Shown here: piece after piece, positions 42,677-51,927 of the stretch
Numbering within the stretch: the stretch's first letter is position 1
Layout of the letters: every line of letters begins with the position of its first letter
NCBI GenBank assembly: GCA_963816745.1
Contig: CAWFLQ010000009.1
Coordinates: forward strand, 310,001 to 374,000
Direction: 5' to 3'
From: VAZQ01 sp963816745
GTDB lineage: Bacteria; Pseudomonadota; Alphaproteobacteria; Rhizobiales; Xanthobacteraceae
Length of the DNA: 64,000 bases
Notes under the pieces: generated by a model
Databases searched by the model: none
Seen by the model: only the letters and a program-made list of their open reading frames with translations
What the model was told of the DNA's origin: nothing
Translations under genes and position numbers: made by a program

Positions 42677-43330
42677 CTATTTCGGCTGCGTGCCGATGCG
42701 AGACAGATCGGGTGACCAGAATATCCGGGCCATCCTGCCGATGATGTTCGCACGCGGGACGTAGCCGACTTGGCTGAGCACGCGGCTGTCGCTCGAGTTG
42801 TCGCGGTTGTCGCCCATCATGAAGTAGTGCCCCTGGGGCACCTGATAGACCTGCGTATTGTCGTAGAAGCCGTTGTCGATCATGTCGATCGTCGTCACGC
42901 TCACTCCGTTCGGCAGCGTCTCGCGCTTGAGCCGTCCCGGCTTTCCGTCTTCGGGCAGTTTGTAAGTGCCGGCGTCCGCCGTGGGCACGGCCTGTCCGTC
43001 GATATGCACGATGCCGTTCTTGATCTGCACCTTCTCTCCGGGAAGGCCGATGACTCGTTTGACGTAGATCGTCGAAGGATCGCGGGGCAGCCTGAAAACG
43101 ACGACGTCGCCGCGTGCCGGCTCCTGGTCCCGGAAGGCCCACATGTTCGCGAAGAGATATTCTCCGATGTGGAGCGTCGGCTCCATGGATGCGCCCGGGA
43201 TCGAAAAACTGCGGATCGGGATCGGTGCCGGCGGGGCGCCGGCAAGGGCGACGACCGCGATACCGCAGATCGCCAAAAAAGCGAGGAATATCGCCATCGG
43301 CCAACGGCTTGGCTTCGTGTCTTTGTCCAT
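42677..43330 (-). CDS. lepB: signal peptidase I
   Basis: Removes signal peptides at the outer face of the inner membrane; family S26. ATG 43330 (MDKDTKPSRWP) is preferred to GTG/ATG starts further upstream. One membrane helix (MAIFLAFLAICGIAVVALAG), catalytic Ser in FSIPGASMEPTLHIGEYLFA, catalytic Lys in STIYVKRVIGLPGEKVQIKN, and the conserved box FMMGDNRDNSSDSR. 217 residues, intact. A second copy is likely elsewhere in the genome because neighbours (no rnc, era or acpS) are not those of the housekeeping lepB. It converges with the propeller gene. Confidence 0.9.
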   Translation of the reverse strand: MDKDTKPSRWPMAIFLAFLAICGIAVVALAGAPPAPIPIRSFSIPGASMEPTLHIGEYLFANMWAFRDQEPARGDVVVFRLPRDPSTIYVKRVIGLPGEKVQIKNGIVHIDGQAVPTADAGTYKLPEDGKPGRLKRETLPNGVSVTTIDMIDNGFYDNTQVYQVPQGHYFMMGDNRDNSSDSRVLSQVGYVPRANIIGRMARIFWSPDLSRIGTQPK

Positions 43331-43549
43331 TTGCTCGCGCTGGCCTTGATGAAACGATGCCACGCCTTGTTATAGATGAAATGGGCGCAAGGAAGGTTCG
43401 GCCCGCTCGCGCGCGTCGGCGCTTCTGCCGCAAAAAGCCGCTTGTGCCGGGTCGCCAAATTGGGCCTCATGTGCCCCTTTTTGGGCCGCTGCCCAAGGGC
43501 TGGGCACAAGGGCCGGGCAACAGGATGCGGTGAGACTGGAGAAGAAGAA

Positions 43550-44662
43550 ATGAGACTGGGCTACTTCACCATGCCGGTGCATCCGATGCACCGGAACTGG
43601 GCCGAGACGCTGAAGGAGGATCGCGAGGCCATCATCCTCGCCGACAAGCTCGGCTTTTACGACGCGTTCATGGGCGAGCATCTCACCGACGCCTGCGAGA
43701 ACATCACCAACAGCATGATGTTCCACGCCTCGCTGATCCCGGCGACCAAGCAGATCAAGCTCGCGACCGGAACCTCGAACCTTTCCCACATGCATCCGGT
43801 GTTGATTGCGGTCCACGCCGCGATGTTCGACCACATGGCGGAAGGCCGCTTCATTTTCGGGGTGAGCCCGGGCGCGCTGACCACCGACGCCGAGGCGCTC
43901 GGCAACCTGGAGCAGGACCGCAACAAGATGTTCGCGGAGGCGATCGACGTCATCCTCGCCATCTGGGAGCGCGAGCCGCCCTACGATATCGATTTCCCGG
44001 ACAACCGCTGGAAGGTCTCGACCGCGCGCACCATGACGCTCGATCTCGGCGTCGGCTATCTGCACAAGCCCTATCAGAAGCCGCGGCCCGAGATCGTCGG
44101 CACGGTGGTGGCGCCGTTCTCGCCCGGCGTCGTGCTGATGGGCAAGCGCGACTTCCATCCGCTGTCGGCGAACTTTCTGCTCTCCTGTCACCTGAAATCG
44201 CACTGGGAGAACTATAAGAAGGGCAAGGCCGAGGTCGGCGCCGAGGCCAAGGTCGCGGATTGGCGGGTGGCGCGCGCGCTGTTCGTTGCCGACGACGACA
44301 AGGTCGCGGCGAGCTACGGCCGCCACGACGACAAGAGCCCGTATCGCTTCTACTACGAGCAGATGCGCCGCAAGATGCAGCGCGGCAAGCGGCTCTATGT
44401 GTTCAAGTCCCACAAGGAGCAAGCGGACGAGGAGATCACCCACGACTGGGTCATGGATCACTGCGTGATCTACGGCAGCGTGAACAAGGTGGTCGACCAG
44501 ATCCTGGCGTTGCGCGAGGAGATCGGCGATTTCGGCGAGCTGGTCTATGCCGGCATGGATCAGGTCGATCCGGCGCTCGACCGGCGCTCGATGCAGCTGA
44601 TGGCCGAGGAGGTCATGCCGCGTGTGAACGCGGCGATCGGCAAGTCCGCGGCGGCGGCTTGA
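43550..44662 (+). CDS. LLM-class flavin-dependent oxidoreductase (luciferase-like)
   Basis: TIM-barrel monooxygenase or reductase using FMNH2 or F420. 370 residues, intact. Marks: MRLGYFTMPVHPMHRNWAET, KLGFYDAFMGEHLTD, QIKLATGTSNLSHMHPVLIA, HMAEGRFIFGVSPGALTTDA and YGSVNKVVDQILALREEIGD. Similar to limonene- or alkane-type LLM enzymes by overall pattern, but substrate is not assignable. Start at ATG 43550 after GGAGAAGAAGAA. It is convergent with the SDR gene, 1 bp between stops. Confidence 0.85.
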   Translation: MRLGYFTMPVHPMHRNWAETLKEDREAIILADKLGFYDAFMGEHLTDACENITNSMMFHASLIPATKQIKLATGTSNLSHMHPVLIAVHAAMFDHMAEGRFIFGVSPGALTTDAEALGNLEQDRNKMFAEAIDVILAIWEREPPYDIDFPDNRWKVSTARTMTLDLGVGYLHKPYQKPRPEIVGTVVAPFSPGVVLMGKRDFHPLSANFLLSCHLKSHWENYKKGKAEVGAEAKVADWRVARALFVADDDKVAASYGRHDDKSPYRFYYEQMRRKMQRGKRLYVFKSHKEQADEEITHDWVMDHCVIYGSVNKVVDQILALREEIGDFGELVYAGMDQVDPALDRRSMQLMAEEVMPRVNAAIGKSAAAA

Positions 44663-44663
44663 G

Positions 44664-45413
44664 TTAGATCACCGTCACGCCGCCATCGAGCACCAGCGTC
44701 TGCCCGGTGATCGAGCGAGCGGCGTCGCTCGCGAGGTAGCACACGGCCTCGGCGATCTCCTCGGCGGCGGGAAAACGGCCGAGCGGAATGCGTGCGAGCA
44801 TGCGCGCCCGCGCGTCCGGGTCGCTGAGCAGCTTTTCTCGTGACGGCGTCATGACGGTCGCAGGCGCTATCGCATTCACGCGAATGCCGAGCTGAGCCCA
44901 TTCGATGGCCAGCATGCGCGTCATCTGGATGATGCCGCCCTTCGAGATGCCATAGACCGAGCGGTCGGCGATGCCGGTCAGGCCGTGGGTCGACGCCATG
45001 CTGACGACCGCGCCGCCGCGCTTGCGCTCGATGCAATGGCGGGCAAAGGCAAGGCTCAGGAAAAAGGCGCCCTTGAGATTGATGTCGATGACGTCGTTCC
45101 ACTCGTCCCAGGTCACGTCGATGGCGGCCCTCTGCAGCGTCCGTCCGGCATTGTTGACCAGGAGGTCGATGGTGCCGAACGCCTGCGCCGCCTGCGCGAA
45201 GGCCTGCGCAATGCCGCTCTCGGAACGCAGGTCGAGCGCGATCGGCACGATCTTCCTGCCTTGCAATTGCGGCTCTTTGGCAAGGTCCGCGAGCCACGCC
45301 GCGTCAAGATCGGTGACGGCGAGATCGAAGCCGGCGCGGCCGAGCGCAAGCGCGATGGCGCGGCCGATGCCCGTCGATGCGCCGGTGACGAGAGCGGTGC
45401 GGGAGTCGTTCAT
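44664..45413 (-). CDS. short-chain dehydrogenase/reductase (SDR)
   Basis: NAD(P)-dependent oxidoreductase, 249 residues, intact. Cofactor motif ALVTGASTGIGRAIALALGR, Asp at the end of the second strand (LAVTDLDAAW, favours NAD), LLVNNAGRTLQ, catalytic Ser in VVSMASTHGLTG and Tyr/Lys in RSVYGISKGGIIQM. Ends ITGQTLVLDGGVTVI, the usual SDR tail. Its ATG overlaps the stop of the Gfo/Idh gene by 4 nt, so the two act in one pathway, probably sugar or polyol conversion. Confidence 0.9.
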   Translation of the reverse strand: MNDSRTALVTGASTGIGRAIALALGRAGFDLAVTDLDAAWLADLAKEPQLQGRKIVPIALDLRSESGIAQAFAQAAQAFGTIDLLVNNAGRTLQRAAIDVTWDEWNDVIDINLKGAFFLSLAFARHCIERKRGGAVVSMASTHGLTGIADRSVYGISKGGIIQMTRMLAIEWAQLGIRVNAIAPATVMTPSREKLLSDPDARARMLARIPLGRFPAAEEIAEAVCYLASDAARSITGQTLVLDGGVTVI

Positions 45414-46549
45414 GTCAATGCGATCCAGGTTCGCTCCCGCATGCTGCGATGGCAGGCCTCGGCGAAGGCGACGTCGCGAATGCCCGCCGCAAAATCCGAC
45501 GGCATCGGCGCGTCGCCCGCCACGTGCCGCAGGAAGCGTTCCCAGCCGACGCGGTAGGGGTTGGTATAGGACGCGAGCGGCGGCGCATCGGTCCAGCCAT
45601 CGCGGTAGTCGGCGCCGATGTCCTTCATCACGCTGAAATGCGCGATCGTCGGCGTGCGCGCCGCCGATTGCACGTGGCAGCGGTGCAGGCCGGCGATGGC
45701 CGAGCCCTCGGTGCCATCGACTTGCAGCGTGAGCAGGTCGTCGCGGCGCACCCGCGTCGCCCAGGAGCTGAGAATGCTGCCGAAGGCACCGCCTGCGATC
45801 TCCACCAGGGTCGCCGCGGAATCCTCGACCGCAACCGCATAGCGCTCGCCCTGCTCGTCGACCCGCTCGGGCGTGGCGATCCACGCGCTCGATGCGACCC
45901 GCACGATCGGCCCGACGATGGTCTCGATGATGTAGCGCCAGTGCGGGTACATATCGAGGATCAGGCCGCCGCCGCCGGCGCGGTAATTCCAGCTCGGCCG
46001 TTGGCACGGCCGGTCGCTGCCGTCGAACACCCACCAGCCGAATTCGAGCCGGAAGCCGACGATGCGCCCGAGCGCGCCGCTCTGCGTCAACGCGGCGAGC
46101 TTCGCCAATCCCGGAAGATGGACCTTGTCCTCGACCGCGCCGTGCTTGAGTCCGCGCGCCTGCGCCTTCTCCAGCAAGGCGCGGCCCTGCGCGGCGGTCG
46201 GCGCCACCGGCTTTTCGGTGTAGACGTGCTTGCCGGCGGCAATGGCCTTTTCCAGCACGGCGACGCGCTGCTGGGTCGCCGCCGCGTCGAAGAAGACCGG
46301 GTAGGAAGGATCCGACAGCGCGGCGTCGAGGTCGGTGGTCCAGTCCGCGACGCCGTGGGTGCGTGCAGTCGCGGCCAGACGGTCGGCATCACGGCCGACC
46401 AGCAGCAAGCGTGGAAGCACGCGATCGTCGCCGAGCGCGAGGCCGCCCTCGGCGATGATCGGCACCAGCGCGTTGGTCAGATGCTGCGTCGATCCGATGC
46501 GGCCGGTCGCGCCGTTGACAATGATGCCGATCGTTTGGGTCGTCGCCAT
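45410..46549 (-). CDS. Gfo/Idh/MocA-family oxidoreductase
   Basis: 379 residues, intact. Rossmann start IGIIVNGATGRIGSTQHLTN, an extended loop (ALGDDRVLPRLLLVGRDADR), the family Lys in AAGKHVYTEKPVAPTAAQGR, and the alpha/beta dimer domain with HWRYIIETIVGPIVRVASS. Members oxidise or reduce sugars and inositols with NAD(P). Translationally coupled to the SDR gene downstream (ATGA). Two sugar-type dehydrogenases together suggest stepwise oxidation of a polyol, but no transporter or kinase supports a named substrate. Confidence 0.87.
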   Translation of the reverse strand: MATTQTIGIIVNGATGRIGSTQHLTNALVPIIAEGGLALGDDRVLPRLLLVGRDADRLAATARTHGVADWTTDLDAALSDPSYPVFFDAAATQQRVAVLEKAIAAGKHVYTEKPVAPTAAQGRALLEKAQARGLKHGAVEDKVHLPGLAKLAALTQSGALGRIVGFRLEFGWWVFDGSDRPCQRPSWNYRAGGGGLILDMYPHWRYIIETIVGPIVRVASSAWIATPERVDEQGERYAVAVEDSAATLVEIAGGAFGSILSSWATRVRRDDLLTLQVDGTEGSAIAGLHRCHVQSAARTPTIAHFSVMKDIGADYRDGWTDAPPLASYTNPYRVGWERFLRHVAGDAPMPSDFAAGIRDVAFAEACHRSMRERTWIALT

Positions 46550-46605
46550 TTGCCTCGACTATGCTATGCCCGTCGCGCCCCTGTCCACGTTCCGGGAGAG
46601 CAAAG

Positions 46606-47444
46606 GTGCCCCGTCACATCGTCTGCTTGACCTACGACTTCGACACCCAGTCGGGCTTCATCGCCCGCGGCATGACGACGCCGACACCGCTCTCGCGCGG
46701 CGAGTTCGGCCTTGTCGGCGCGCAGCGCATTCTCGGCTTGCTCAAGTCCTTCGGCTTGCGGGCCACCTGGTTCATCCCGGGCTTCACCATCGAGAGCCAT
46801 CCGCGCGCCTGCGAGGCGGTGGTGCGGGACGGCCACGAGGTGGCGCACCACAGCTGGGCGCACATACCACCTGCGCAGCAGAGCGCGCGAGGAAGAGGAG
46901 GCGGATATCGTCCGCGCCAACGAGGCGATCGCCCGGCTGACCGGCCGCAAGGCCCGCGGTTACCGCTCGCCGGCATGGGACCTGAGCGAGAGCACGATCG
47001 ATCTCCTGCTGGCGCATGGATTTCTCTACGACTCGAGCCTGATGGGCGCGGACTATTGGCCCTACCGCGCGCGGCGCGGCGACCGGGTCGAGCTGGGCAA
47101 ACCTTATGGGTTCGGCGAGGCAACGTCGCTGATCGAAATGCCGATCAGCTGGTCGCTCGACGACTATCCGCATTTCGAGTTCGTGCGCACCGCGACCACG
47201 GTGCTGCCCGGATTGCAGTCGGCGCGGACGGTGATGGAGAGCTGGCTCGACGAGTTCCGCTACATGCAGAAGACGGTCGATTGGGGCGTGCTGACCTACA
47301 CCATGCATCCTTACGTGATCGGCCGCGGCTACCGCATGCTGGCGTTCGAGGAGCTGGTGAAGAGCCTGCTCGCCGCCGGCGCCGTGTTCATGACCATGGA
47401 GGATGCCGCGAAGGAAGCGCAGGAACGGATGTTCGCCGAGTTAG
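46606..47444 (+). CDS. polysaccharide deacetylase family protein (PuuE/NodB-like), two frameshifts
   Basis: NodB-fold hydrolase. GTG 46606 (GGAGAG upstream) begins PRHIVCLTYDFDTQSGFIAR with the metal/catalytic Asp pair, followed by FGLRATWFIPGFTIESHPRA and the metal His pair in GHEVAHHSWAH. After an extra A near 46868 it goes on YHLRSRAREEEEADI, ARGYRSPAWDLSESTIDLL and GVLTYTMHPYVIGRGYRML. A second extra base at the end gives the stop TAG 47442-47444. Corrected length 278 residues. The arrangement resembles PuuE-type (allantoinase-like) or imide-hydrolysing deacetylases rather than chitin enzymes. Its stop overlaps that of the convergent C45 gene. Confidence 0.83.
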
Positions 47445-48545
47445 ACGGCGAACGCCACGTATTCGTTGCTGCACGGCGGCCCGTTGGCCACGTGCAGCAC
47501 CCGCGCGTCGAGATCGATGAGCACGGCGCCCGCGGTCATCGTGCGCCTTTCGCTCGGCTGCTTCGGATCGGGATGGCGGCAGATCGCCATAGGGCGCGCC
47601 AGAATGGTCGGCGGCGGCCGCGCGCATGTGGTCGACGGTGATCGCGCCGCGATGCGGCTCCAGCAGGCTGCGCATGCGGCTGATGCGGTGGAGCGTGTTG
47701 GGCGCGATCTTCTCCAGGAGCGAGACGCCGTGGCCCGGCGTCAGGAAATGGTTGGAGTGGGTGATGATGCCGTCCTCGGGCGTGAGGCGGCCGACATGGT
47801 CGGGACTGGCTTCGATATCGACAATCTTGCCGCCGGCCGCGCCGATGACGAAATTGAACGAGCACGTCCGCGGCGTGTCGGTCACCGGCCGCGAGGCCTC
47901 GTCGAAGCGTTCCGCGTCCAGCACCTCCCGGCAGCGCACGTGGAACGGCTTGCAATAGGGATGGCGACCGTCGCGGTCCGAGGCCAGGCCGTTCTCGACC
48001 AGGCCGATGCCGCATTCGTTGACGCCCATCTTGCCACCGGCGATCCCGGCCTCGGTGAGGCAGATGAAGCTCGGCTTGTCCTTGCGCCGGGCATGCAGCA
48101 CGAAGGTTCGCCCGTGCACGCCTTCGAGCCAGTCCCAGTTCTGGCCCAACCAAGTGTGGCGATCGGCGGTCACGTCGGGCGTGAGCCCGAAGGTGGTGCA
48201 GCCGTCGGCTCCGACCTCCACCAAACCGCCTTGCACGGCCTCCTGCCCGAACAGCGTGAATGCGAGCTCGTAGCGTGCATTGAGCAGCGCGATGGTCGCG
48301 TCGCTCTGGCCGGAGCCTTCGGCGATGCCGCGCATCTCCTCGGCATAGGACGGGGTCTGGGCGCCGATCGCCGCGAGCCACCGGTGCGCCTCGGCATAGG
48401 CCTGGTCGCGGCCGAGCCCCGAGGCTGCGAACCGGCGCAGATAGGTCTCGACATTGTCCGCGATTTCCCGCGTGAACCGGCGGCCGTGCGCGAGCCCGCA
48501 GGCATGGGCATCACCCTCGGTCGTCAGCAGCGGGATGCGGGTCAT
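47441..48545 (-). CDS. C45-family peptidase/acyltransferase (AAT-like Ntn hydrolase), one frameshift
   Basis: Self-cleaving Ntn hydrolase related to acyl-CoA:6-aminopenicillanate acyltransferase; bacterial members are amidases of unknown substrate. ATG 48545: MTRIPLLTTEGDAHACGLAH, then ARYELAFTLFG, the autocleavage nucleophile in VGADGCTTFGLTPD, WLGQNWDWLEG, GIAGGKMGVNECGIGLVENG and DGIITHSNHFLTPGHG. One extra base near 47590 diverts the end; corrected it reads VLIDLDARVLHVANGPPCSN and stops at 47441, 367 residues. Together with the deacetylase it may process N-acylated compounds, but this is inference. Confidence 0.85.
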
Positions 48546-48591
48546 GGGGGCAGTTTACATCGGGAGGCCATGGTCGGACAATGAAGGCCGC

Positions 48592-49503
48592 ATGATCTCC
48601 CGCGTCCTTGCGGCCTGTTTGATGGCGAACGTGGCGGTGGCCGCGCCGGCACCGGTCAGCGGCCCGACCTGCCTCGAGCTCGAGCGCCGGTTCGAGGTGC
48701 TCAAGGCCGACGCCACGCCGACGCAGATCAATCTCGTGCTGTTCTCGGCGGCGAACGCGGGTTGCGTGCCGCTCGCGCGCCGCCTGCTGGCGGCCGGCGC
48801 ATCGCTCGAGGCGCGCGACCGGCTCGGCGCCATGGCGCTGGCCCGGGCCGCGCGCGCGGGCAACATGGCATTGGTCGAGCTCTTTCTCGCACGGGGCGCC
48901 GCGATCGACGCGCGCAATCTCGAAGGCGCGACCGCGCTCTACGGTGCAGCCGAGAACGAGCGTCAGGCGACCGTCGCGCTGCTGCTGGCGAAAGGCGCGG
49001 ACCCGAACCTGCCGGGCCCGGCGGGCGTCACGCCCCTCGCTGCCGCGGCCTTCAAGGGCAATGGCCGCATCGTCGATGCGCTTCTCGCCCGCGGCGCCGA
49101 TCCCAACATCATGGACGCGACCGGCAAGGCCGCGATCACCTACGCGGCCGCGCGCGGCTTTGCGCTCATCGTGCGCCGGCTGCTCGACGCCGGCGTCGAT
49201 GCCAAGCGCGCCTACGGCAACGACCTGACCGCGCTGATGTGGGCGGCCGGTCACGAGGACGGCGTTAACTCCGCTGCGGCGGTCGAGGTCGTCACGCTCC
49301 TGCTCGATGCCGGCGCGCCGATCGATGCCGTGGACGACCGCGGCCGCACCGCGCTGATGACGGCAGCCGAGCTCGGCCGCGGCGCCGTCGTCGAGCTTCT
49401 GCTCTCGCGCGGCGCGGATCGCACCATCGCGGACAAACGGGGAAGGCGCGCGCTCGACCTCGCGACCGATGCGAGCGTACGCGAAAAATTGTCAGCGCGG
49501 TGA
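48592..49503 (+). CDS. exported ankyrin-repeat protein
   Basis: 303 residues, intact. Signal peptide MISRVLAACLMANVAVAAPA, then about seven ankyrin repeats, for example VPLARRLLAAGASLEARDRL, MALVELFLARGAAIDARNLE, ATVALLLAKGADPNLPGPAG, GRIVDALLARGADPNIMDAT and AVVELLLSRGADRTIADKRG. Periplasmic ankyrin proteins often protect or assist redox enzymes such as catalase. Here it is convergent with a diheme cytochrome, their 3' ends overlapping by 12 nt. Role unknown. ATG 48592 is used because it gives a clean signal peptide. Confidence 0.85.
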   Translation: MISRVLAACLMANVAVAAPAPVSGPTCLELERRFEVLKADATPTQINLVLFSAANAGCVPLARRLLAAGASLEARDRLGAMALARAARAGNMALVELFLARGAAIDARNLEGATALYGAAENERQATVALLLAKGADPNLPGPAGVTPLAAAAFKGNGRIVDALLARGADPNIMDATGKAAITYAAARGFALIVRRLLDAGVDAKRAYGNDLTALMWAAGHEDGVNSAAAVEVVTLLLDAGAPIDAVDDRGRTALMTAAELGRGAVVELLLSRGADRTIADKRGRRALDLATDASVREKLSAR

Positions 49504-50091
49504 GAAGCCTTCCAGCCTGAGCCCGGCCAGATATTCCGCGCAGGCCGCGATGTCCTCTTCCGAGATCGCAAGCATCAGGTCGGTCATTCCAGGGTTGTTG
49601 CCGCGCTTGCGGGTGCGGAAGTCCAGCATCGATTGCTGGAGATACTCCTTCAATTGGCCGGCGAGGCGCGGCTGCGTGCCTTCGCCCTGGTAGTTGCCCT
49701 GGTGGCAGCCGGTGCATCCGAGCGCGACATTGGCGCGCTGCGCGCGCGCGGTGACGTCGGGCGGGGCCGGCGGCAGCTGCAGGTCGGGCCAGCGCTTCTG
49801 CGAGAAATAGAGCGCCAGCGCCATCATGTCGTCGCGCTCGAGCGCCTGCGCGAGCGGCGTCATGATGTCGTCCTTGCGCGCGCCGCTCTTGAAGTCGCGC
49901 AGGTTCAGGTAGAGGTAGCCCTGCGTCTGGCCCCAGATGACCGGCGCCGTCTTGATCTGCGGGACGCCGTTCTCGCCGTGGCAAGCCGCGCAGAGCTGCG
50001 CCTTTTCGGCGACGGTCTGCGCCATTGCGGGCAAGACCGTCGCCGCAAGAGCCAGGGCCGCAGCCAGACTTCGAAGCTGCGGCCGCTTCAT
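49492..50091 (-). CDS. exported diheme cytochrome c (c4-like)
   Basis: 199 residues. Signal peptide MKRPQLRSLAAALALAATVL, cleavage near AMAQ. Two heme sites, KAQLCAACHGENGVPQIK and VALGCTGCHQGNYQGEGTQP, each with a Met-containing distal region (DDIMTPLAQALERDDMMALA and NNPGMTDLMLAISEEDIAAC). This is the c4 architecture. It begins 5 bp after the PQQ dehydrogenase stop, so it is almost certainly the electron acceptor of that enzyme in the periplasm. Confidence 0.92.
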   Translation of the reverse strand: MKRPQLRSLAAALALAATVLPAMAQTVAEKAQLCAACHGENGVPQIKTAPVIWGQTQGYLYLNLRDFKSGARKDDIMTPLAQALERDDMMALALYFSQKRWPDLQLPPAPPDVTARAQRANVALGCTGCHQGNYQGEGTQPRLAGQLKEYLQQSMLDFRTRKRGNNPGMTDLMLAISEEDIAACAEYLAGLRLEGFSPR

Positions 50092-50095
50092 TCCA

Positions 50096-51817
50096 TCAAT
50101 CCAGCGTGAAGGCGATGATGGCGTTGCCGCGCTTGTAGTCGAGCTGCACGTTGCCGCCGGCGGCGACTACGATGTACTGCTTGCCGCCGACCGTATACGA
50201 GGACGGCGGGGCATTGACGCCGGCGCCGGCATTGAACGTCCACAGCACGTTGCCGTTGCGGGCATCATAGGCGCGGAACCGGCCATTGCCTTCGCCGGTG
50301 AACACCAGCCCGCCGGCGGTCGCGAGAATGCCGCCGATCATCGGCTGCGGCGTCTTCACCTGCCAGCGGATCTTGCCGGTGTTGTAGTCGACCGCGGTGA
50401 TGTTGCCGGACTGCTCCTCGGTCGGGATCACCTTGAAAGCGCCGCCGAGCCACAGCTTGCCGCCGGGGTAGGGCGAGCTCTGCACATGATAGGTCATGGG
50501 TTGGTGCAGGTTGATCGCGTAAGTCAGCCCGAGCTGCGGATTGACCGTCATCGGCGACCACTCGACGCCGCCGTTGGCGCCGGGCAGCATGCGCGCGCCA
50601 TCCGCGGTCGGCAGCGTCCACATGTTCTCCTGCGGCACCATCGCGTCGGAGAAGCGGATCAGGCTGCAGTCCTTGCGGTCGTGAACGTAGACGTGCCCGG
50701 TCTTGCCGCCGTGGATGACGCCGGGAATGACCTTGCCGGTCTTGTCCCGGACATCGACGAGAATCGGCGGGCTGACCGCGTCGAGGTCCCACACGTCGTG
50801 GGCGATGTACTGGAAGTGACAGACGTATCTGCCGGTGTCGAGATCGAGCGCGACCAGCGAGTCCGTGTAGAGGTTGTCGCCGGGACGCAGCGACCCATCG
50901 AGATCGGGCGAGGGATTGCCGACCACGAAATAGATGCGGTTGGTGGCGAGATCGACCGCCGGGTTCTGCCACACGCCGCCGCCGAGCGTCTTGTAGGGAT
51001 CGCCGGTCTTGGCGAGCTGCTCCTTCTCGGCCTGGATGTTGCGGTGCATGACGCGGCCGGTGGCGTCCTTCTCCGCCCACACGCCGACCGAGTTCTCCGG
51101 GATGGTGTAGAAGGTCCACAACAGCTTGCCGTCCTTGGCGTCGTAGGCCTTCACGAAGCCGCGGATGCCGTACTCGCCGCCGTTGGTGCCGATCAGCACC
51201 TTGCCCTTCACGACGGTCGGCGCCATCGTCTCGCTGTAACCGAGTTCGGGATCGGCGATGTCGGATTGCCAGACCTTGTTGCCGGTCTTGGCGTCGAGCG
51301 CCACCATCTTCGAATCGAGCGTGGCCAGATAGACTTTATCCTCGTACACCGCGACGCCGCGATTGTTCGGCCCGCAGCAATAGGTCGTGATCGGCCCGAG
51401 CGCATGCTTGTAATACCAGAGCTGCTCGCCTGTCTGTGCGTTGAGCGCATAGACCTGGCTGAACGAGGTGGTGACATACATGACGCCGTTCACGACGATC
51501 GGCGAGGTCTCCATCGATTCCTTGACCTCGGTCTGGAAAATCCAGGCCGGGCGCAGGCGCCGGACGTTGCCGGCGTTGATCTGCGCGGCCGGGTGATAGC
51601 GCTTCTGCGTGTAGTCGCCGTTGGTGTGCAGGAAGTTGTTGGCGTCGTTGGCGGCGCGATTGAGCATGTCCTGCGTGACGTTGCTCGGCGTAATGCTGGG
51701 CTTCGCGGCGGCGGCCTTCGTCTCCTGCTTGACCTCCTGCGCCGTAGCCGCGTCCGTCAGCGTGAGTGCGAGCGCGAACGCGCCTGCCGTCACCAATGCC
51801 ATTCGGATTGGGATCAT
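50096..51817 (-). CDS. PQQ-dependent alcohol dehydrogenase (quinoprotein, 8-bladed propeller)
   Basis: Periplasmic oxidation of an alcohol, electrons going to the cytochrome encoded next. ATG 51817 follows GGGGAGGAGCCT; signal peptide MALVTAGAFALALTLTDAAT. 573 residues, intact. Marks: HTNGDYTQKRYHPAAQI, vicinal Cys pair in ITTYCCGPNNRGVAVY (~145), PTVVKGKVLIGTNGGEYGIR, and catalytic Asp344 in AHDVWDLDAVSPPIL. Asp346, two residues on, is the position that marks lanthanide-dependent enzymes of the XoxF/PedH type, while calcium enzymes carry a small or polar residue there. No heme domain is fused. Confidence 0.92.
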   Translation of the reverse strand: MIPIRMALVTAGAFALALTLTDAATAQEVKQETKAAAAKPSITPSNVTQDMLNRAANDANNFLHTNGDYTQKRYHPAAQINAGNVRRLRPAWIFQTEVKESMETSPIVVNGVMYVTTSFSQVYALNAQTGEQLWYYKHALGPITTYCCGPNNRGVAVYEDKVYLATLDSKMVALDAKTGNKVWQSDIADPELGYSETMAPTVVKGKVLIGTNGGEYGIRGFVKAYDAKDGKLLWTFYTIPENSVGVWAEKDATGRVMHRNIQAEKEQLAKTGDPYKTLGGGVWQNPAVDLATNRIYFVVGNPSPDLDGSLRPGDNLYTDSLVALDLDTGRYVCHFQYIAHDVWDLDAVSPPILVDVRDKTGKVIPGVIHGGKTGHVYVHDRKDCSLIRFSDAMVPQENMWTLPTADGARMLPGANGGVEWSPMTVNPQLGLTYAINLHQPMTYHVQSSPYPGGKLWLGGAFKVIPTEEQSGNITAVDYNTGKIRWQVKTPQPMIGGILATAGGLVFTGEGNGRFRAYDARNGNVLWTFNAGAGVNAPPSSYTVGGKQYIVVAAGGNVQLDYKRGNAIIAFTLD

Positions 51818-51927
51818 AGGCTCCTCCCCAGGGTCCATTTTTGTAGGCGGTCGTTCCGACTGGAACGGGCAGTTCTTCCAGCGGCGTTGCCGAGCGTGGC
51901 AACGGCTCCACTGGCTGTCAAGGCTGA

